NCBI GenBank assembly: GCA_964017195.1
Contig: OZ024898.1
Span: 14,238,057-14,302,056 of the forward strand
Source of the DNA: Siderastrea radians
Lineage: Eukaryota; Cnidaria; Anthozoa; Scleractinia; Rhizangiidae
Direction: 5' to 3'
DNA: 64,000 nt
A program made the position numbers and the translations under genes. The notes beneath the pieces were generated by a model that made no database searches, was not told the origin of the DNA, and worked only from the letters and a program-made list of their open reading frames with translations. Shown one piece after another: positions 22,878 to 34,181 of this stretch; position 1 is the first letter of the stretch; each line of letters opens with the position of its first letter.

Positions 22878-23590
22878 TGAGCCGGCAAAATTTAAGAGTT
22901 TTATAGAAAATGCAACTAAGACGCTTTAAATACCATAAATGCGAAATAATTCATAATATAAATGGTTCACCTTGTTTCTGTGTTGTATTAATTGCTATTT
23001 AATGGCCTTATAGGGTGATTTGAAGCGTTTTGAGCGAGAATAAGCGTCCTTGATTATCAAATGAACCACCCATACACGGGATATTTTTGTCCTGAGTGCC
23101 TATTGTGCAAGTCTTCCAATGAAAAGAGATCAGAAATTTGCATTCGCGAACAGTTCGTCACACGGATGGTTCGATATGATGGTAAGATTCAAAATTGCGA
23201 TTTTGATAAAGAAAAGGACGCGAATGTTGGACATTTTGGTATGTCTTTTTTGTTAGGAAGCTTTACGATATAAAGCTATTGGTGTCTTGAAGAATTTTGG
23301 AGAGAGGTGTCAAAACTCGAGATTTACAGCAAATAAATAACTTTGAATCGGTCACGTGACGGCTTACAGTGTGTTACCTTTCGCTTTGCTTATTAAGTGT
23401 TAGGTGCAAATAATCAAGGACGCTTATTCTCGCTCAAAATGCTTCAAATCACCCTATAAGACCATTAAATAGCAATTAACACAACACACAAAACAAGATG
23501 AACCGTTTATATTATGAATTATTTCGCATTTATGGTATTTAAAGCGTCTCAGTTGCATTTTCTATAAAACTCTTAAATTTTGCCGGCTCA
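22878..23590. mobile_element. 713-bp element with about 180-bp terminal inverted repeats
   Basis: The left arm (22878-23058) starts TGAGCCGGCAAAATTTAAGA, and its reverse complement forms the right arm (23412-23590) with about 95% agreement by eye. Both ends are flanked by TA, consistent with a TA-targeting (Tc1/mariner-like) mobiliser. The 350-bp core has a 70-codon open frame (23061-23273, two CxxC pairs CPEC/CLLC...) with no recognised domain. Confidence 0.88.
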
Positions 23591-24479
23591 TAGACTGGGG
23601 GCTCTAATTCGTTAAGGTGCTATTGCGCCTGTTCTATTCTCGTCCGTGGAGCTCTGGGCATGACAATTCTGACAGCCGAGAAATTTGGATTCCTATCGTT
23701 CGAGTCATGGTGTTGTTTGATCGACTAAAAGCTGTTCGGGACCCTCCAAATCTCCTGCAATTAGCGGAAAACCTGGAGCTTTAAAAGGAACTTAAGAAGC
23801 TGCCTTTCGTGCCGTAGTTGTTCAGAAGAACGATTGTCCCTGCATTTTGCTCACGGGTTTTGGATTTGCATCTTGCCTGAATAAAGGTATTGCATTTGCG
23901 TTATACTGAATTGTACAGTTATTTTATTTCATTCGTCTGGTTTCTGATGTATGAGAATGTCAACTGTGCACTTATCGTTTCGCCACTAAACGCTACACTG
24001 TATTACGTTTTCATCGAAAATTTCCAGAAGCATTTGGCGCCCAAGTTTATAAACAAGTATTTAAACATCGACATCAAGAGGTCGTTACAAAAGTTACATG
24101 TAAGTTGTTTATGGACAAGCTGGAGTTTTGTAGAAAATGCTGTAGCGAGAAAAGAATCGCTGGCATTTAGCGACAATCTCTAACACTTTGAATTCTTACG
24201 TGCTTAACCAAACAGCAAAATTTGGTCGCTTAATCTGCCCCAAGCCACATTCTTTGCGTGGAAATTGATCAAGTCAATATATTAGTTAATACCCTGAATA
24301 ATTCAACCGGAAATAAGACGTTATGCGTAGGAGCCAAAAAAATTTAAAGTTATTGCGCATACAGTTTGAATCGGCCAATCAAAAAAAAAACAATGTTTGG
24401 CCGTTACCAGAGCTACAAGAGACGTAATTTAAAAAAGCCGCGTAGCTCTGGGGACGAGAATGGTCCAAATCTTATAGAC

Positions 24480-24605
24480 TTGCCTAAAAGTCGACCGTGA
24501 GAGAGCGCCGCGAGAGAGCGCCGAGCGCCGAAGGCGCGAGGAACGCTCGCGAAGCGAGCGAGAGCGAGCGACGAAGTCGCGAGACGAGCGACGTAACCAA
24601 AATCC
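24480..24605. repeat. GC-rich GAGCG/GCGCC low-complexity block
   Basis: It consists of repeated GAGCGCCG and GCGAGCGA-like words, much richer in CpG than the surroundings. A similar short GC-rich patch occurs near 32050-32120. The function is unknown. Confidence 0.6.
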
Positions 24606-24685
24606 GGAAAAACCAGAAACGGACTTTGAGAAAGTCTAGAAATCTTACTGCGTGAGTCGGTAGGTTTTGCCGCAGTCGCTACGTC

Positions 24686-25083
24686 CAGGGGCACCCAGCG
24701 ACAATTTTCGGGAAAATATCTGTTCGGAAGACGATTTGAGATCTAGAATTTTCGGAACATTTGTTGTAAAATTTCTTGCTTGCCTGCCTCTTCTAGGATT
24801 TTCGAACATCTAAAATATGGTATTATTGCCCATTTTTTAACGGATTTCTACCCTTAAAAGGTCACCTAGAATTTTCGGGAGCCTTTTTCTGGCTAAAATT
24901 TTCGAAAAGGTAAGTTTTGATCCCTATAATTTTCGGATCACTAGACTTTCAGCTAAGAAATCCGAACAGATGAAAAGTTTTTAGGGGATAAAAATACGCC
25001 TATATCTACCATTTAAATACTAAAATACGTTCAATAATGCTAAGTTAAGTGGTTTTGAACTATATTCTCGTTGGGTGCCCCTG
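24686..25083. mobile_element. Non-autonomous element with CAGGGGCACCCA termini
   Basis: The left end CAGGGGCACCCAGCGACAA mirrors the right end, which reads CTCGTTGGGTGCCCCTG on the plus strand. TACGTC flanks it on both sides (24680-24685 and 25084-25089). The interior is full of AATTTTCGG repeats. The terminal CAGGGG is hAT-like; the clear TSD is only 6 bp. Confidence 0.8.
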
Positions 25084-25693
25084 TACGTCGGGTTTATTTC
25101 GCTTCTCTGACCTTTTCCTACGGATGTTTCAGCATGTTAAGAGTTCCAACGGAGAATATATCCTTTGAAGTCAATTTAAGTCGAAAATTTTCTCAACCTT
25201 GCCGCTCATACGCTTGTAAATCTGTATTGTGAATTTACGATTAGTTTTACAAAGATGTTGGAATGGCGAAGGGAAATATTCGTGTTAAGCGCGAGGTTGT
25301 TTTTGCGGTAAAGTTTGCTTTGAGTGTTTAGTGAAGATGCTTTATAACTGGATACGTATACGATTCAATTTTGCTTCGGTGAGTACTGAAATATTTCTGT
25401 TCTTCACTCGATAGTCTTTGAGATATTCGTCTCTTTAAAATTATACATTTCATCGTTTAAATTGTTGTCATTTTACAAAGTGTACGGCATACGCTTTCGT
25501 TCAGAAATATTCTGTTGGTCCTAGCAAAGCAAATTAAAGCCATTTAGCTGTGAAAAGTTAAATAAAAGAGATTTTCAACTCCTTGGCCCAGCTACTTTGT
25601 ATTTCCTTTGCTTTAAACTTTATACATTTGGCGATTTGGCGGACTGTCGGGACGTACTCTCCCCAGACCTTTTCAGTAACGGCAGCCGTAGTA

Positions 25694-26185
25694 GGGCTGT
25701 CACAGTGATTTGGGCATCCCCGTGTTTTTGTTATCCCCATACCCATATCCCTAGTGAAATGGGTATCCCCTCCAAATATGGCTGCCATGTTTTCGGTATC
25801 CCCGGGTACCCCCGGGGGGGGGGGTACTCGACCCATATTTGGGTACAGGTGAGCCGCTGAGGGTTTGAAACCCTGACCCTGTTTAGGACAAAAAAATCCT
25901 AAAATACAAACCCTGTTTAGGACAACAAGCTCAATTATATTACCCTGTTTAGGACATGCAATACCCTGTTTATAACTAGGACAGACTTGCGCGAAATTAT
26001 ATACCCTGTTTAGGCAGACTCGAACGAAATCACATACCCTGTTTAGGACAGAGAGGCCAAAAACCATACCCTGTCAAGCGGCACATCCCCGTATAGGCCA
26101 TATAAGGGAGTACCTTCCCCCGGGCGGGTACCCTCCCGGGATACCCAGAACCCTAGTGATTTGGGTACCCCAAATGCGAGTGGAA
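25694..26185. mobile_element. Palindromic GGGTATCCC-type element, host of an insertion
   Basis: Ends and interior repeat GGGATACCC/GGGTATCCC and CACAGTGATTTGGG. The same left portion occurs inverted at 27022-27120. It is interrupted by the G/C-ended element at 25812-26125. Removing that insertion restores a continuous GGTATCCCCGGGTACC palindrome. Confidence 0.7.
25812..26125. mobile_element. G/C-ended inverted-repeat element, copy 3 (314 bp)
   Basis: It starts CCGGGGGGGG and ends CCCCCGGGC, with the 8-bp direct repeat GGGTACCC on both sides (25804-25811 and 26126-26133). It shares near-terminal GTACTC/GAGTACC and GAGCCGC/GCGGCAC with copies 1 and 2. The interior carries about seven ACCCTGTTTAGGACA repeats. 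It is nested within another element. Confidence 0.88.
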
Positions 26186-27021
26186 TTTCGCGAGCATCTT
26201 TTAAATTCCACATGGCCAAGCAATGTGTTGAACTGGGTCTTCGAAGGTATTTTTGCCTATCGGCATTTCGTCACTACGCAAGGAAATTGAGCCGATGTCC
26301 CTCGCGTTGCTCTGCACTAAAAGTTTCCCATGTGTGATTAGGGTGCAAACGGACCTAAATCTTTCAGGATGAACTGAGTTAATACTGTATGTAAAACTGA
26401 TAGAAGAAAAACCAAAAAAAGTTTACCTAACCTTTGAGCTTTGACACGTCAATCAACTAAGTGAACTCTGAATATTGCGTGACAATTTGCGCATTATAGC
26501 AAACACTGGGATCAGTTTCCGCAATGCATGGTGTGTTTTTTGAAATAAACATACACGAACCCGGGCATGCAAAAAAACTGTAGTTTTGCCATTGCAAATG
26601 CGTTTTGCAAGGTATTCGTGTTTGCTTCGCCAGGTATAACAGGATACAGATCGATCGATTGTGTTGCAGTTTTAAACCCGTTCGCGTTTGTGACTGTTTT
26701 AGTGTTTACAATAGCTGAACAACGACCCACTGAAAGACCAGGCAAGACTGAAGACTGTGAAGAGCGGGAGACGTATGTTCTTTGTTTCGAAAAATATCCT
26801 CATCAAGAATTGTTAAGGCTGGCTTTTACTTGAACGCTTACGATTGCGGTATCCCTCGCATTCGTTTTGAAACCAGCGGTTCACTATTTTGCGATCGTGC
26901 AATTCATGTTCGCCCGTGAAGATATTAAAAGCGGTTGACGGTCATTTAAAGGCATAAAGAAAACAATCTTTATATCAAGAATTACTTTCGCTTCTTCCAG
27001 TCTTTTGTCAGTGTAAGAATC
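26186..27021. other. Stretch without a recognised feature
   Basis: An 88-codon plus frame (26567-26833) and an overlapping minus frame exist, but neither shows a domain or supported splice pattern. Nothing else is recognisable. Confidence 0.45.
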
Positions 27022-27120
27022 AGTGTTTTGGGTATCCCTACGCGGGATACCCATTTCACTAGGGATTTGGGTATGGGGATACCCAAAACACGGGGATACC
27101 CAAATCACTGTGACAGTGCC
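27022..27120. mobile_element. Palindromic GGGATACCC-type element, short copy
   Basis: It matches 25694-25800 in inverted orientation (ATTTCACTAGGGATTTGGGT, CACGGGGATACCC, CAAATCACTGTGACAG). It ends about 270 bp upstream of the aspartoacylase start codon, so it may influence that promoter. Confidence 0.7.
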
Positions 27121-27390
27121 AGCCGTAGCGATTTGCTTAAACTCCCTACTATATGCTCTACAGCTACCGAGTATACCGCAATTACCACACATACTTTACT
27201 TTTTTGTAATGAAAAAGTACAGGCACTTCTCAGCACAATCGTAGGAGGTACTTTTTAATGTTGTATCTGTACAGCATGGGGTGTGGCTCCGGACATTATA
27301 CGTGGTCTTACATGACGTACTGGCTGATCATGGCTGATCAAATGCCCGTAGAACAAGCAAATTCCGTCAAATATCGTAGAGTGTATTAAA

Positions 27391-28413
27391 ATGGCATCAA
27401 CTGCCTTTTGTTGTGCCTGTGAAATTCATGATCCTGTTCAAAGCGTATGTATTGGCGGAGGAACACACGGAAATGAACTGCACGGAGTATACTTGGTTAA
27501 AAACTGGCTGAAAGCCGGTGGCCATGAGATCAGAAGAACCTCATTTCAAACTCATACGGTGTTGAGTAACCCCCGGGCAGTAGAAAAATGTGTTCGTTAC
27601 ATTGATGTGGATTTAAACAGACAGTTTACACCAGAAAACCTCTTCACATCTGAAGAGAAAAAGCAAGGATTGCCTTATGAAATACAGAGAGCTCAAGACT
27701 TGTATTCACAATTTCAAGATGAATCCGGTGACAAAGGGGTGGACCTTTGGCTCGATCTGCATAACGCGAACGCAAATATGGGTCCCTGTTTTATTATGTC
27801 ACACAGGAGTAGTCCCTTCTCTTTGCAAATAGCAGCTTACGTGCTGACAATATTTCCAGATATCCGCATTATGCAGCTGAAAGGCATTTTCGAGGGGACT
27901 CATTCTAAAAGGGATCAAGGCAAAGAAAAGACAAAGGAAATGTCTGCCGAATTTCCCACAGGGAGTGTGTCAAATATTGCCAAGGAGGGCTTCGCTTTAG
28001 AAATGGGCCCCCTCCCCAATGGGATATTACATGCACCCATGTATAACTTGGCAAAGGAAATAGTCTTTGGTGTGCTTGATGCTGTGGAAGAATTCAACCA
28101 TGGGAAAGAATTTGAAGAGAAGGAAATTGAAGTGTTCAAATTTCAAGGTATTGTTCACTACCCTACAGATGAAAAAGGTGAAATTTCTGCCATGATTTCT
28201 CCAGATTTGGATGGAAAAGATTGGAAACCACTTTATCCAGGAGATCCTCTTTTCTTGACATTTTCTGGTGAAACGGTACCGTTTAAGGGTGACCATGTAG
28301 TGTGGCCAGTTTTTATAAACGAGGCTGCATATTTTAGAAACAAGATAGCACTGGCAGTTACCACAAAAGAGAAGATTGTTATTCCAGCTGTAAAGGTGAA
28401 GCCAGTCCAGTAA
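27391..28413 (+). CDS. ASPA: Aspartoacylase (N-acyl-aromatic/aspartyl amidohydrolase family), single exon
   Basis: This 340-residue frame aligns with animal aspartoacylases (about 313 residues in human) over its whole length. These cytosolic zinc enzymes hydrolyse N-acetyl-aspartate (ASPA/ACY2) or N-acetylated aromatic amino acids and mercapturates (ACY3). Visible active-site elements: GGTHGNE (zinc His26 and Glu29), NPRAV (60-64), DVDLNR (72-77), LDLHNANANMG (zinc His124), and ALEMGPLPNG with the catalytic Glu204. The C-terminal half has the family's WKPLYPGDPLFLT and VFINEAAY blocks. An insertion of about 15 residues rich in Lys/Glu (around 169-186) accounts for part of the extra length. 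The whole gene lacks introns, whereas vertebrate ASPA has several, which suggests retroposition or intron loss. The start ATG follows an in-frame-free AT-rich leader. ASPA versus ACY3 specificity cannot be settled by eye. Confidence 0.95.
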   Translation: MASTAFCCACEIHDPVQSVCIGGGTHGNELHGVYLVKNWLKAGGHEIRRTSFQTHTVLSNPRAVEKCVRYIDVDLNRQFTPENLFTSEEKKQGLPYEIQRAQDLYSQFQDESGDKGVDLWLDLHNANANMGPCFIMSHRSSPFSLQIAAYVLTIFPDIRIMQLKGIFEGTHSKRDQGKEKTKEMSAEFPTGSVSNIAKEGFALEMGPLPNGILHAPMYNLAKEIVFGVLDAVEEFNHGKEFEEKEIEVFKFQGIVHYPTDEKGEISAMISPDLDGKDWKPLYPGDPLFLTFSGETVPFKGDHVVWPVFINEAAYFRNKIALAVTTKEKIVIPAVKVKPVQ

Positions 28414-28681
28414 TGGTTATGACTGCCTTGCTGCAAATTATTTGTTTTCTTGAAAGGACGTATATTCCAAACTTTCACCATTTTGATTGGTAAATTAAGT
28501 GTTCAGATCATGAGCTACAGGAAACATGTGATTTGAGTTCCCACTGAATGTTGTTTCAAGCAACCAGCACTGAAATATGGTTTCAGGAGGTTTTCATTAG
28601 GCAGTGTAGAAATGGGACTGGGTGGTTTTTCGGGAAAGACATCAAACCCACTGGAGAATCAAAGGGAAACAGGGATATTTG
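28414..28681. other. Aspartoacylase 3' flank
   Basis: Likely 3' untranslated sequence. No AATAAA is visible before the LINE begins at 28693; the first AATAAA-like signal is within the LINE tail near 28877. The insertion may therefore have altered the original polyadenylation context. Confidence 0.4.
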
Positions 28682-28692
28682 CAGAAGAAGAT

Positions 28693-29437
28693 TTTTTTTT
28701 AATTCTTTATTTATTCGTTCACTGATATTACATATCGTGTTTACAAACTCTAGCAACAACCTCTCCACCCAGCCCTACTCAACCCAAAAGATTTCTTTAA
28801 CTTTCACACACCCCATTTCCACCCTTCTTACCTCCCCCCCGCATCCTCCTCCCCTCACACAACAAAACAAAGAAACCAATAAAGAAAAAAAGAACGCGAT
28901 AAAGAAATTACATAAGAGGGGATAAGTTCTATTGATCAACTTGACTAGAGTCAGAGGAGTCATTTTTCATGTCAGTCTACTTTATGGCATTTTCAATTCT
29001 GTATTTAATTATCATTTTATCAATGAAGTCTTGGAGGAGAATTGGTTTGTTGTGTAGTTTGCTGGTGTAAATGTGGTACCTCATAAATAACATGGTATAA
29101 TTGAATTTCTTTACTAATACCTTTTCATGTAAGTCTGAAATGATACCGAACAGTCTTTCTTCACTAGGTGGATTGAGCTTGATCTTATTTTCTATATTAA
29201 ACCAGTTGATATCCTGCTGAATGAAAATCCTCACAAAATGACAATCTCTAAAAGTATGGTCAATAGAGTCCTTTTCACCACAATATATGCATTCATCATC
29301 TTCCTTAATTCCACAGCGGTAAAGTTCCTTTTTGGTGACTACAATTCGGTGAATTAATTTATATTGAAATTCCTTTAGTTTGGTCTCTCTACAGATGGTT
29401 TTTTGGGAGGTAAATATTTTTTCCCACGTATCTTCAT
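28693..29437 (-). pseudogene. 5'-truncated LINE (L1/Tx1-type) reverse transcriptase C-terminus
   Basis: The minus-strand frame 29465-28977 (162 codons) gives DTWEKIFTSQKTICRETKLK, EFQYKLIHRIVVTKKELY, then CIYCGEKDSIDHTFRDC. This is the zinc-knuckle-like zf-RVT region at the end of L1/Tx1 LINE reverse transcriptases. The rest of the ORF is missing through 5' truncation. The 3' untranslated part runs to a T run (A tail on the minus strand) at 28691-28700. CAGAAGAAGAT occurs at both edges (28682-28692 and 29438-29448) and is a likely TSD. It belongs to a different subfamily from the LINE at 42.8-44.7 kb. Confidence 0.8.
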
Positions 29438-29448
29438 CAGAAGAAGAT

Positions 29449-30905
29449 GTGGAAATCAAAGACACAGGACAACAGAACTGATGGTAAGGTGATAATTTTT
29501 ATTGAAGTGTCGACATATCTCAGCGCTGTTTGCTTGAAACAATGTTCAGTCAGAACTGGAACTACATGTTGTTTACTATAGCTCAAGCTCAAATATCACA
29601 TGTTTTAGGGGTATTTTTGTGTTCATCTGTCAAATGATGGTCATTAGCATTTGAATGAATGTTATATGTTACTACATTATTAGGAATGATTTTCATTAAT
29701 CAGAGACGGATTGCTTTATTGGAATAGAAATTCCATTTCTAAATTGAAGATTGGAATCTTCCAATGGTAGACTCATTTGAAGTAACAAATGTCGATTGGG
29801 TTGTTGTTACTTACATAAGCCAAAAGTTCACACGCGAAAATATTGGCATTACAGGGAATTTTTCTCAATTTTCAGGAACATTTCTTGTGCATTTACAGCA
29901 CGCTTGTTTTTAGGAAATTATTCTTCACAGTTTTATAACAGCAGACTGCTTCTTCACGTGTAAAAGTACTTGCGATTAATATTTTGTTGAGCGAACACAA
30001 ATCAGTTCAGATGCATCAAGCCGCCAACAGTCTGCTACTTGCACGTGTACATTCGCCTGATGTCAATAATAAACCAGTCAGCACTCCTTATTTGGAACAA
30101 GGCTACCGTTGGAATGTTACAATATTCAATTTGAAAGTGGAATTTTGATTCCAGTTATGCAATCCATCCCCGATTAATGAAAGTCATTCCCAAATAATAA
30201 GGGAAATGTGCTGAGTATTTTGACTGTAAATTCTCAGTCTTGGTTATTGAAGTTGTAGCTTTCTGATTGGTTCACTGCACACAGATTATCAGTAATTATA
30301 ACCCACCCATTAATTTTTGTGCATGCTCATTGGACGAAATGTGTCACGTGGAACAAAATTGGATGGCAGGGTATCAGGTGATACCTCAGGTCTGATTTGA
30401 TATCCATCGTTCAATTTTATTGACAAGAAAAAAAAACAGGAAAGGAAGTCACTTTATCAGGTTTTTTTGTAGAACTTTTTTGCTTGCATGCCATGATCTT
30501 GACCTAAATGCTGTGAATGTTTTACTGGCAAAAGGATGGAGTGGATCCTACCTCATTGAAGGGGGGGGGGGGGAATATTAATGTTTAGCTTTAGGTTTTA
30601 ATCTCAAAGAGTTGTCTGCATCATCCTAGTCCCTAGTCTTTCTCTTTCTCTTGTGGGCAATTGTGTAGTGCTTGTAAAGGCCTGCAAGGAAAATTCAGGG
30701 AAAAACATAATTTTTTCAAGGTCAGGGAAAGAAGTCAGGGAATGTTGCATCACATCAGGAAAAATCTCAATTCTACCTCAACTCAGGGAAAAGTCAGGAA
30801 GATTTAGTTTTTTACTGGCCACTAAGTTTGATAAGGATTTTTTTATTGTTGGTAAGGTAATGTTGTTTCAACAAATTTTCGAACCTATTTTTTGTGGCTT
30901 TACTG
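29449..30905. other. Stretch without a recognised gene
   Basis: It holds a 12-13 base G run at about 30560 and repeated TCAGGGAA(A) words at 30690-30800. No exon is supported; the 138-codon frame at 30653-31069 is made largely of those repeats and the adjacent minisatellite. Confidence 0.45.
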
Positions 30906-30912
30906 CCAAATG

Positions 30913-31043
30913 CAAGATGCGAGATAGAAAATGCAAGATGCGAGATAAAAAATGCGACATGCGAGATAAAAAATGCGAGATCAAGGTAGAAAATGTGAGA
31001 TGCGACATAGAAAATGCAAAATGTGAGGTAGAAAAAAAGATGA
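30913..31043. repeat. Minisatellite of (A)AATGCGAGAT units
   Basis: About nine short units of the form AAAATGC(A/G)AGATGCGAGAT occur here. The reverse complement of the same unit makes the array at 34182-34336 and a remnant at 32130-32155. Confidence 0.85.
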
Positions 31044-31977
31044 GCCCGCAGTCTCATTCGCGACTATAACATGGCGGCGACTGATAAACCATGTTAGATT
31101 CGATATATAAGATGCCTTCCTGCTTGTTTAATATTTTGTTTTTAAGTACACCCATGCGTTTTAAGAATAGAATTTTAATATACAGGTAGATTGTATTACT
31201 TGATATTCTTGTCCTGTATATTCTTGATTTGACGATTTGTGTTGATGCTGTTCTTCCCAATGCAGCTACATACAAAGGCTCAGCAGGGGAGTATCCTTAC
31301 ATACGAGTCAGTTCTACGGACGAACTCTTGGTCCATTTGAATAGAAGCTACAACGCTGGACAAAAGTGCTTGGGATACAAAAGCTTAGAATTTAAGACAT
31401 CAAGAAGAAAAATATGCTTTTTGCCCAAAGGAATGATCTTAATGTGCTTTCCAAAGAATCTGCCCCCCCCCTCCCTCCCCGCAAAATGTGAGAAGTATTG
31501 AGGGCTCATCATTGTAAGTTGGTGGGAGGGGGGGGGGGTAAGTAGGGAAAGGACTGAAAAGATTCGAATCTGTCCAAAGACATTTGTCCACCAATGTAGT
31601 TATTACATGTTTTGTTCCGGCTCCAATATCATGTTTTGGTCGCTTCCTTGACGTCTTCAAATCGGCACTGAACGAAAAGTAATGCTGTCACTAAATTAAC
31701 CTTAACCGGATATGAACTGAGCCGTGTTTTTGCGGCTAATTTTCCGAACATAATTAACTCTAACAATAGACTGTTAGTTATTTTGAAATCCCAGTTTCTT
31801 ATGCATTCCTGAGAAACTCCACGTAGAAGTGTAATTTGGCAGCCTCTTATACTGATTCCCCAAAGAAAGAAGTGTTCTTTACTCCTCCATCTGATCTTAC
31901 AGTTATATGTGCCTTTAACGATTCCGCCTAAGTTTAGATAAAACTGGAAAATATTCCATAAATGATCGTCCATTGTC

Positions 31978-32071
31978 AGCAATCTCGTTCCCAGAGGCTG
32001 CATTCCTTTTGGTCAGCACCGTGGCATTTCGATCCCGCTGACCTTAAATGCGCGCGGGCTCTGGGGACGAG
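31978..32071. mobile_element. 94-bp inverted-repeat element
   Basis: GCAATCTCGTTCCCAGAGGC at the left mirrors GGCTCTGGGGACGAGATTGC at the right. A related GCTCTGGGGACGAGAATGG block appears at 24446-24464. It is too short to code. Confidence 0.65.
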
Positions 32072-32155
32072 ATTGCATTGTCCGCCGCCCACCCGCCACG
32101 CGTGGCTCCAGCATCGCGCGCGGGCTCATCTTTTTCTATCTCGCATTTTTTTTAT

Positions 32156-34181
32156 GAGGCCTTGTTAGTTTTTAGGATTATGGATTATTAGGGGTTTTTA
32201 GAGAAGGGATACGGATTATTGGCCACTAAATTTAAAGATTACGGATTATTTGTGTTGCATTTTAAAATTACGGATTATTATCAGTCATTATCACATCGAC
32301 TACCTTTGCATAGAATGGTATTAAAAGGTCTTAAAAGTTATAAAAACAAGGACACATATATTTTATCTCCAGTGAGGTCTCATGGTCAAAATTCCGAGCC
32401 AAATGATAATGTTAATCGCCGCTGAACGCAAGGCAAGCCCTGAAGCGTGACACCAACATCAGCCTTAAAAAGGCTGACAAAGGAACTACAACTGTAGTTC
32501 TTAACATTGAAGAAAAAATTAAAAAACGGTAAAACTCAGCTAGATAACAGGGAACACTACATACCTCTTGTGAATCCTATGGTGGAGGAAACAAACCTAA
32601 GAGTTCAACAGCTTATTAGCGAACTCTACCTTGGAAACCTTATCGATGAAATGACCAAAACACGGCTTTGTCGAACACCATAGCTGCTCCATAATTCCAA
32701 TATTCTACACCCTATAAAGGATACACAAACCAGCCCTACGGCCAGTCGGGAAACCTGTTGTATAAGGCTGTGATCAGTGCCAGGCCCAGTTGCAACAGAT
32801 AAACTATCATCATTCGTGTATAAACTCCATCAGCCTATAGCACAACAACAGGAGTCATGTCTAAAAGTTACGACTCACTTCATCAATTTCTTAGAGAAAA
32901 CGAAGGTTCGAGACAACACAATCCTTGTTTCAATGGACATTATGAACAAATATACCACAAGAGGAAAGAATGAACATAGTATCCAATGCATACAAAGCAT
33001 TTCACTGAAATAAACGTCCTATCAACAAATGTCTACTGCAAAGACTCAAACTTATCTTAGTGGAGAACTCCATCTCAGTAATGGAAAAAACTACCTTCAA
33101 TTACATGGAACAGCCACCAACTGAAAATGGCAGTTGCTTTTGCAAATATTTTCATGGTTAAGGTAGAAACAGAGATCTTAAATCAAAGCGCTTTAAAACA
33201 GCTCGTCTGGAAACGATTCATTGATGACATCTTCTCCCTCTGGGACACAGCCAGAGAAGAGATTAGACAGTTCAGTTAAACAAACACCATCAAAATATCA
33301 AGATTGTGGCTGAAGTATCCGAAACAGAAACAAAGTTCTTGGACCCTACTGAATACAAAGGCGAAAGATTTAAAACAGAGTCGGTGCTAGATGTACACAC
33401 CCACTAAACATTTCAGTAAACCCATTTTTCAACCTGCCATCCATCCGGAGTACAAAAGAGGCTTCATCACAAAAGAGGCTCTAAGACTACTCAGAACTAA
33501 AGATAAACACTAGTTGAAGTGAACATCACGAACTTCAAAACACATCTTCTTGAGAGAGGATACCCAGAGAACTTCATTCAAACAACCCTCTCAGAAGTTA
33601 CTTTAAAAAAAAGAAATCAAGCCCTCTGACAAAAATAAAAACAAAACAAGAGAATCTTCACTCAACCCTTTGTAATGCAATATTATCCAGCAGTGCCGAA
33701 CGTAAAACCAAGATTCATGAACAGCTGACTTTTTATAAAACAGCAACCATTGCTTAATGAGCTCTGCTCATGACAGCAAAACTCTCTAGAAAAGCTAAAA
33801 CACGTGCGTAGGAGTCGCGCAGGTCCGTAATTATTTTTAACACTAAAAAGTGGATCAAGTTTAAATAACACTAATCAAAACTGCAGTTACAACCACTGGC
33901 TTAAATTTTTAAAAGGTAGACAAGCGCACAAAAGTCGTGCAGGCTCGTCACCACCCTTACATTTCGTCAGGAGTATGGAAATGTAGCCCTTGACATACCT
34001 GACATACTGTACGTAAGTCTGTTCATGTGACACGAAATGGTAACTAGGGGTTACTGTATAGAGATTGTTTTAGAATTTTATTTTAGGGATATATTTGTTT
34101 ACAAAATTGGAATACGGATCATTTCCAACATTTAACCAGGATTATGGATTATTCAGACCCCCCCCCCCCTAACAGGGCCTC
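32156..34181. mobile_element. 2.0-kb element bounded by GAGGCC(C/T)TGTTAG inverted repeats, inserted in a minisatellite
   Basis: GAGGCCTTGTTAG (32156-32168) mirrors CTAACAGGGCCTC (34169-34181). TTTTAT flanks both ends (32150-32155, 34182-34187), and minisatellite sequence lies outside on both sides. GGATTATGGATTATT-like words repeat just inside both ends. The interior is a decayed PLE (32440-33760). It is unclear whether the ends belong to the PLE or to a separate element that carries it. Confidence 0.6.
32440..33760 (+). pseudogene. Penelope-like reverse transcriptase, heavily decayed
   Basis: Recognisable pieces in shifting frames: KADKGTTTVVLN (about 32467), QPIAQQQESCLK (32833), MAVAFANIFM (33126), WKRFIDDIFSLWDT with the motif C Asp pair (33208-33249), HPEYKRGFITKEALRLLRT (33450), and AVPNVKPRFMN (about 33692). 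Order and spacing match a full PLE RT, but there are more than ten stops and frameshifts. It is older than the PLE at 10.6-11.7 kb. Confidence 0.85.

Noticed and set aside
25558..26067. 169-codon minus frame with repeated LNRVC/CPKQG-like peptides
   Set aside because: It is produced by the internal ACCCTGTTTAGGACA repeats of an inserted element and the palindromic element around it, so it is not a gene.
30653..31069. 138-codon plus frame with repeated KCKMRD peptides
   Set aside because: The repeats come from the AATGCGAGAT minisatellite and TCAGGGAA words.
31229..31501. Plus-strand frame after an acceptor-like AATGCAG, with YPYIRVSSTDELLVHLNRSYN
   Set aside because: It looks protein-like, but there is no matching donor, no neighbouring exon in phase, and it runs into a poly-C element. 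Too weak to list as a gene.
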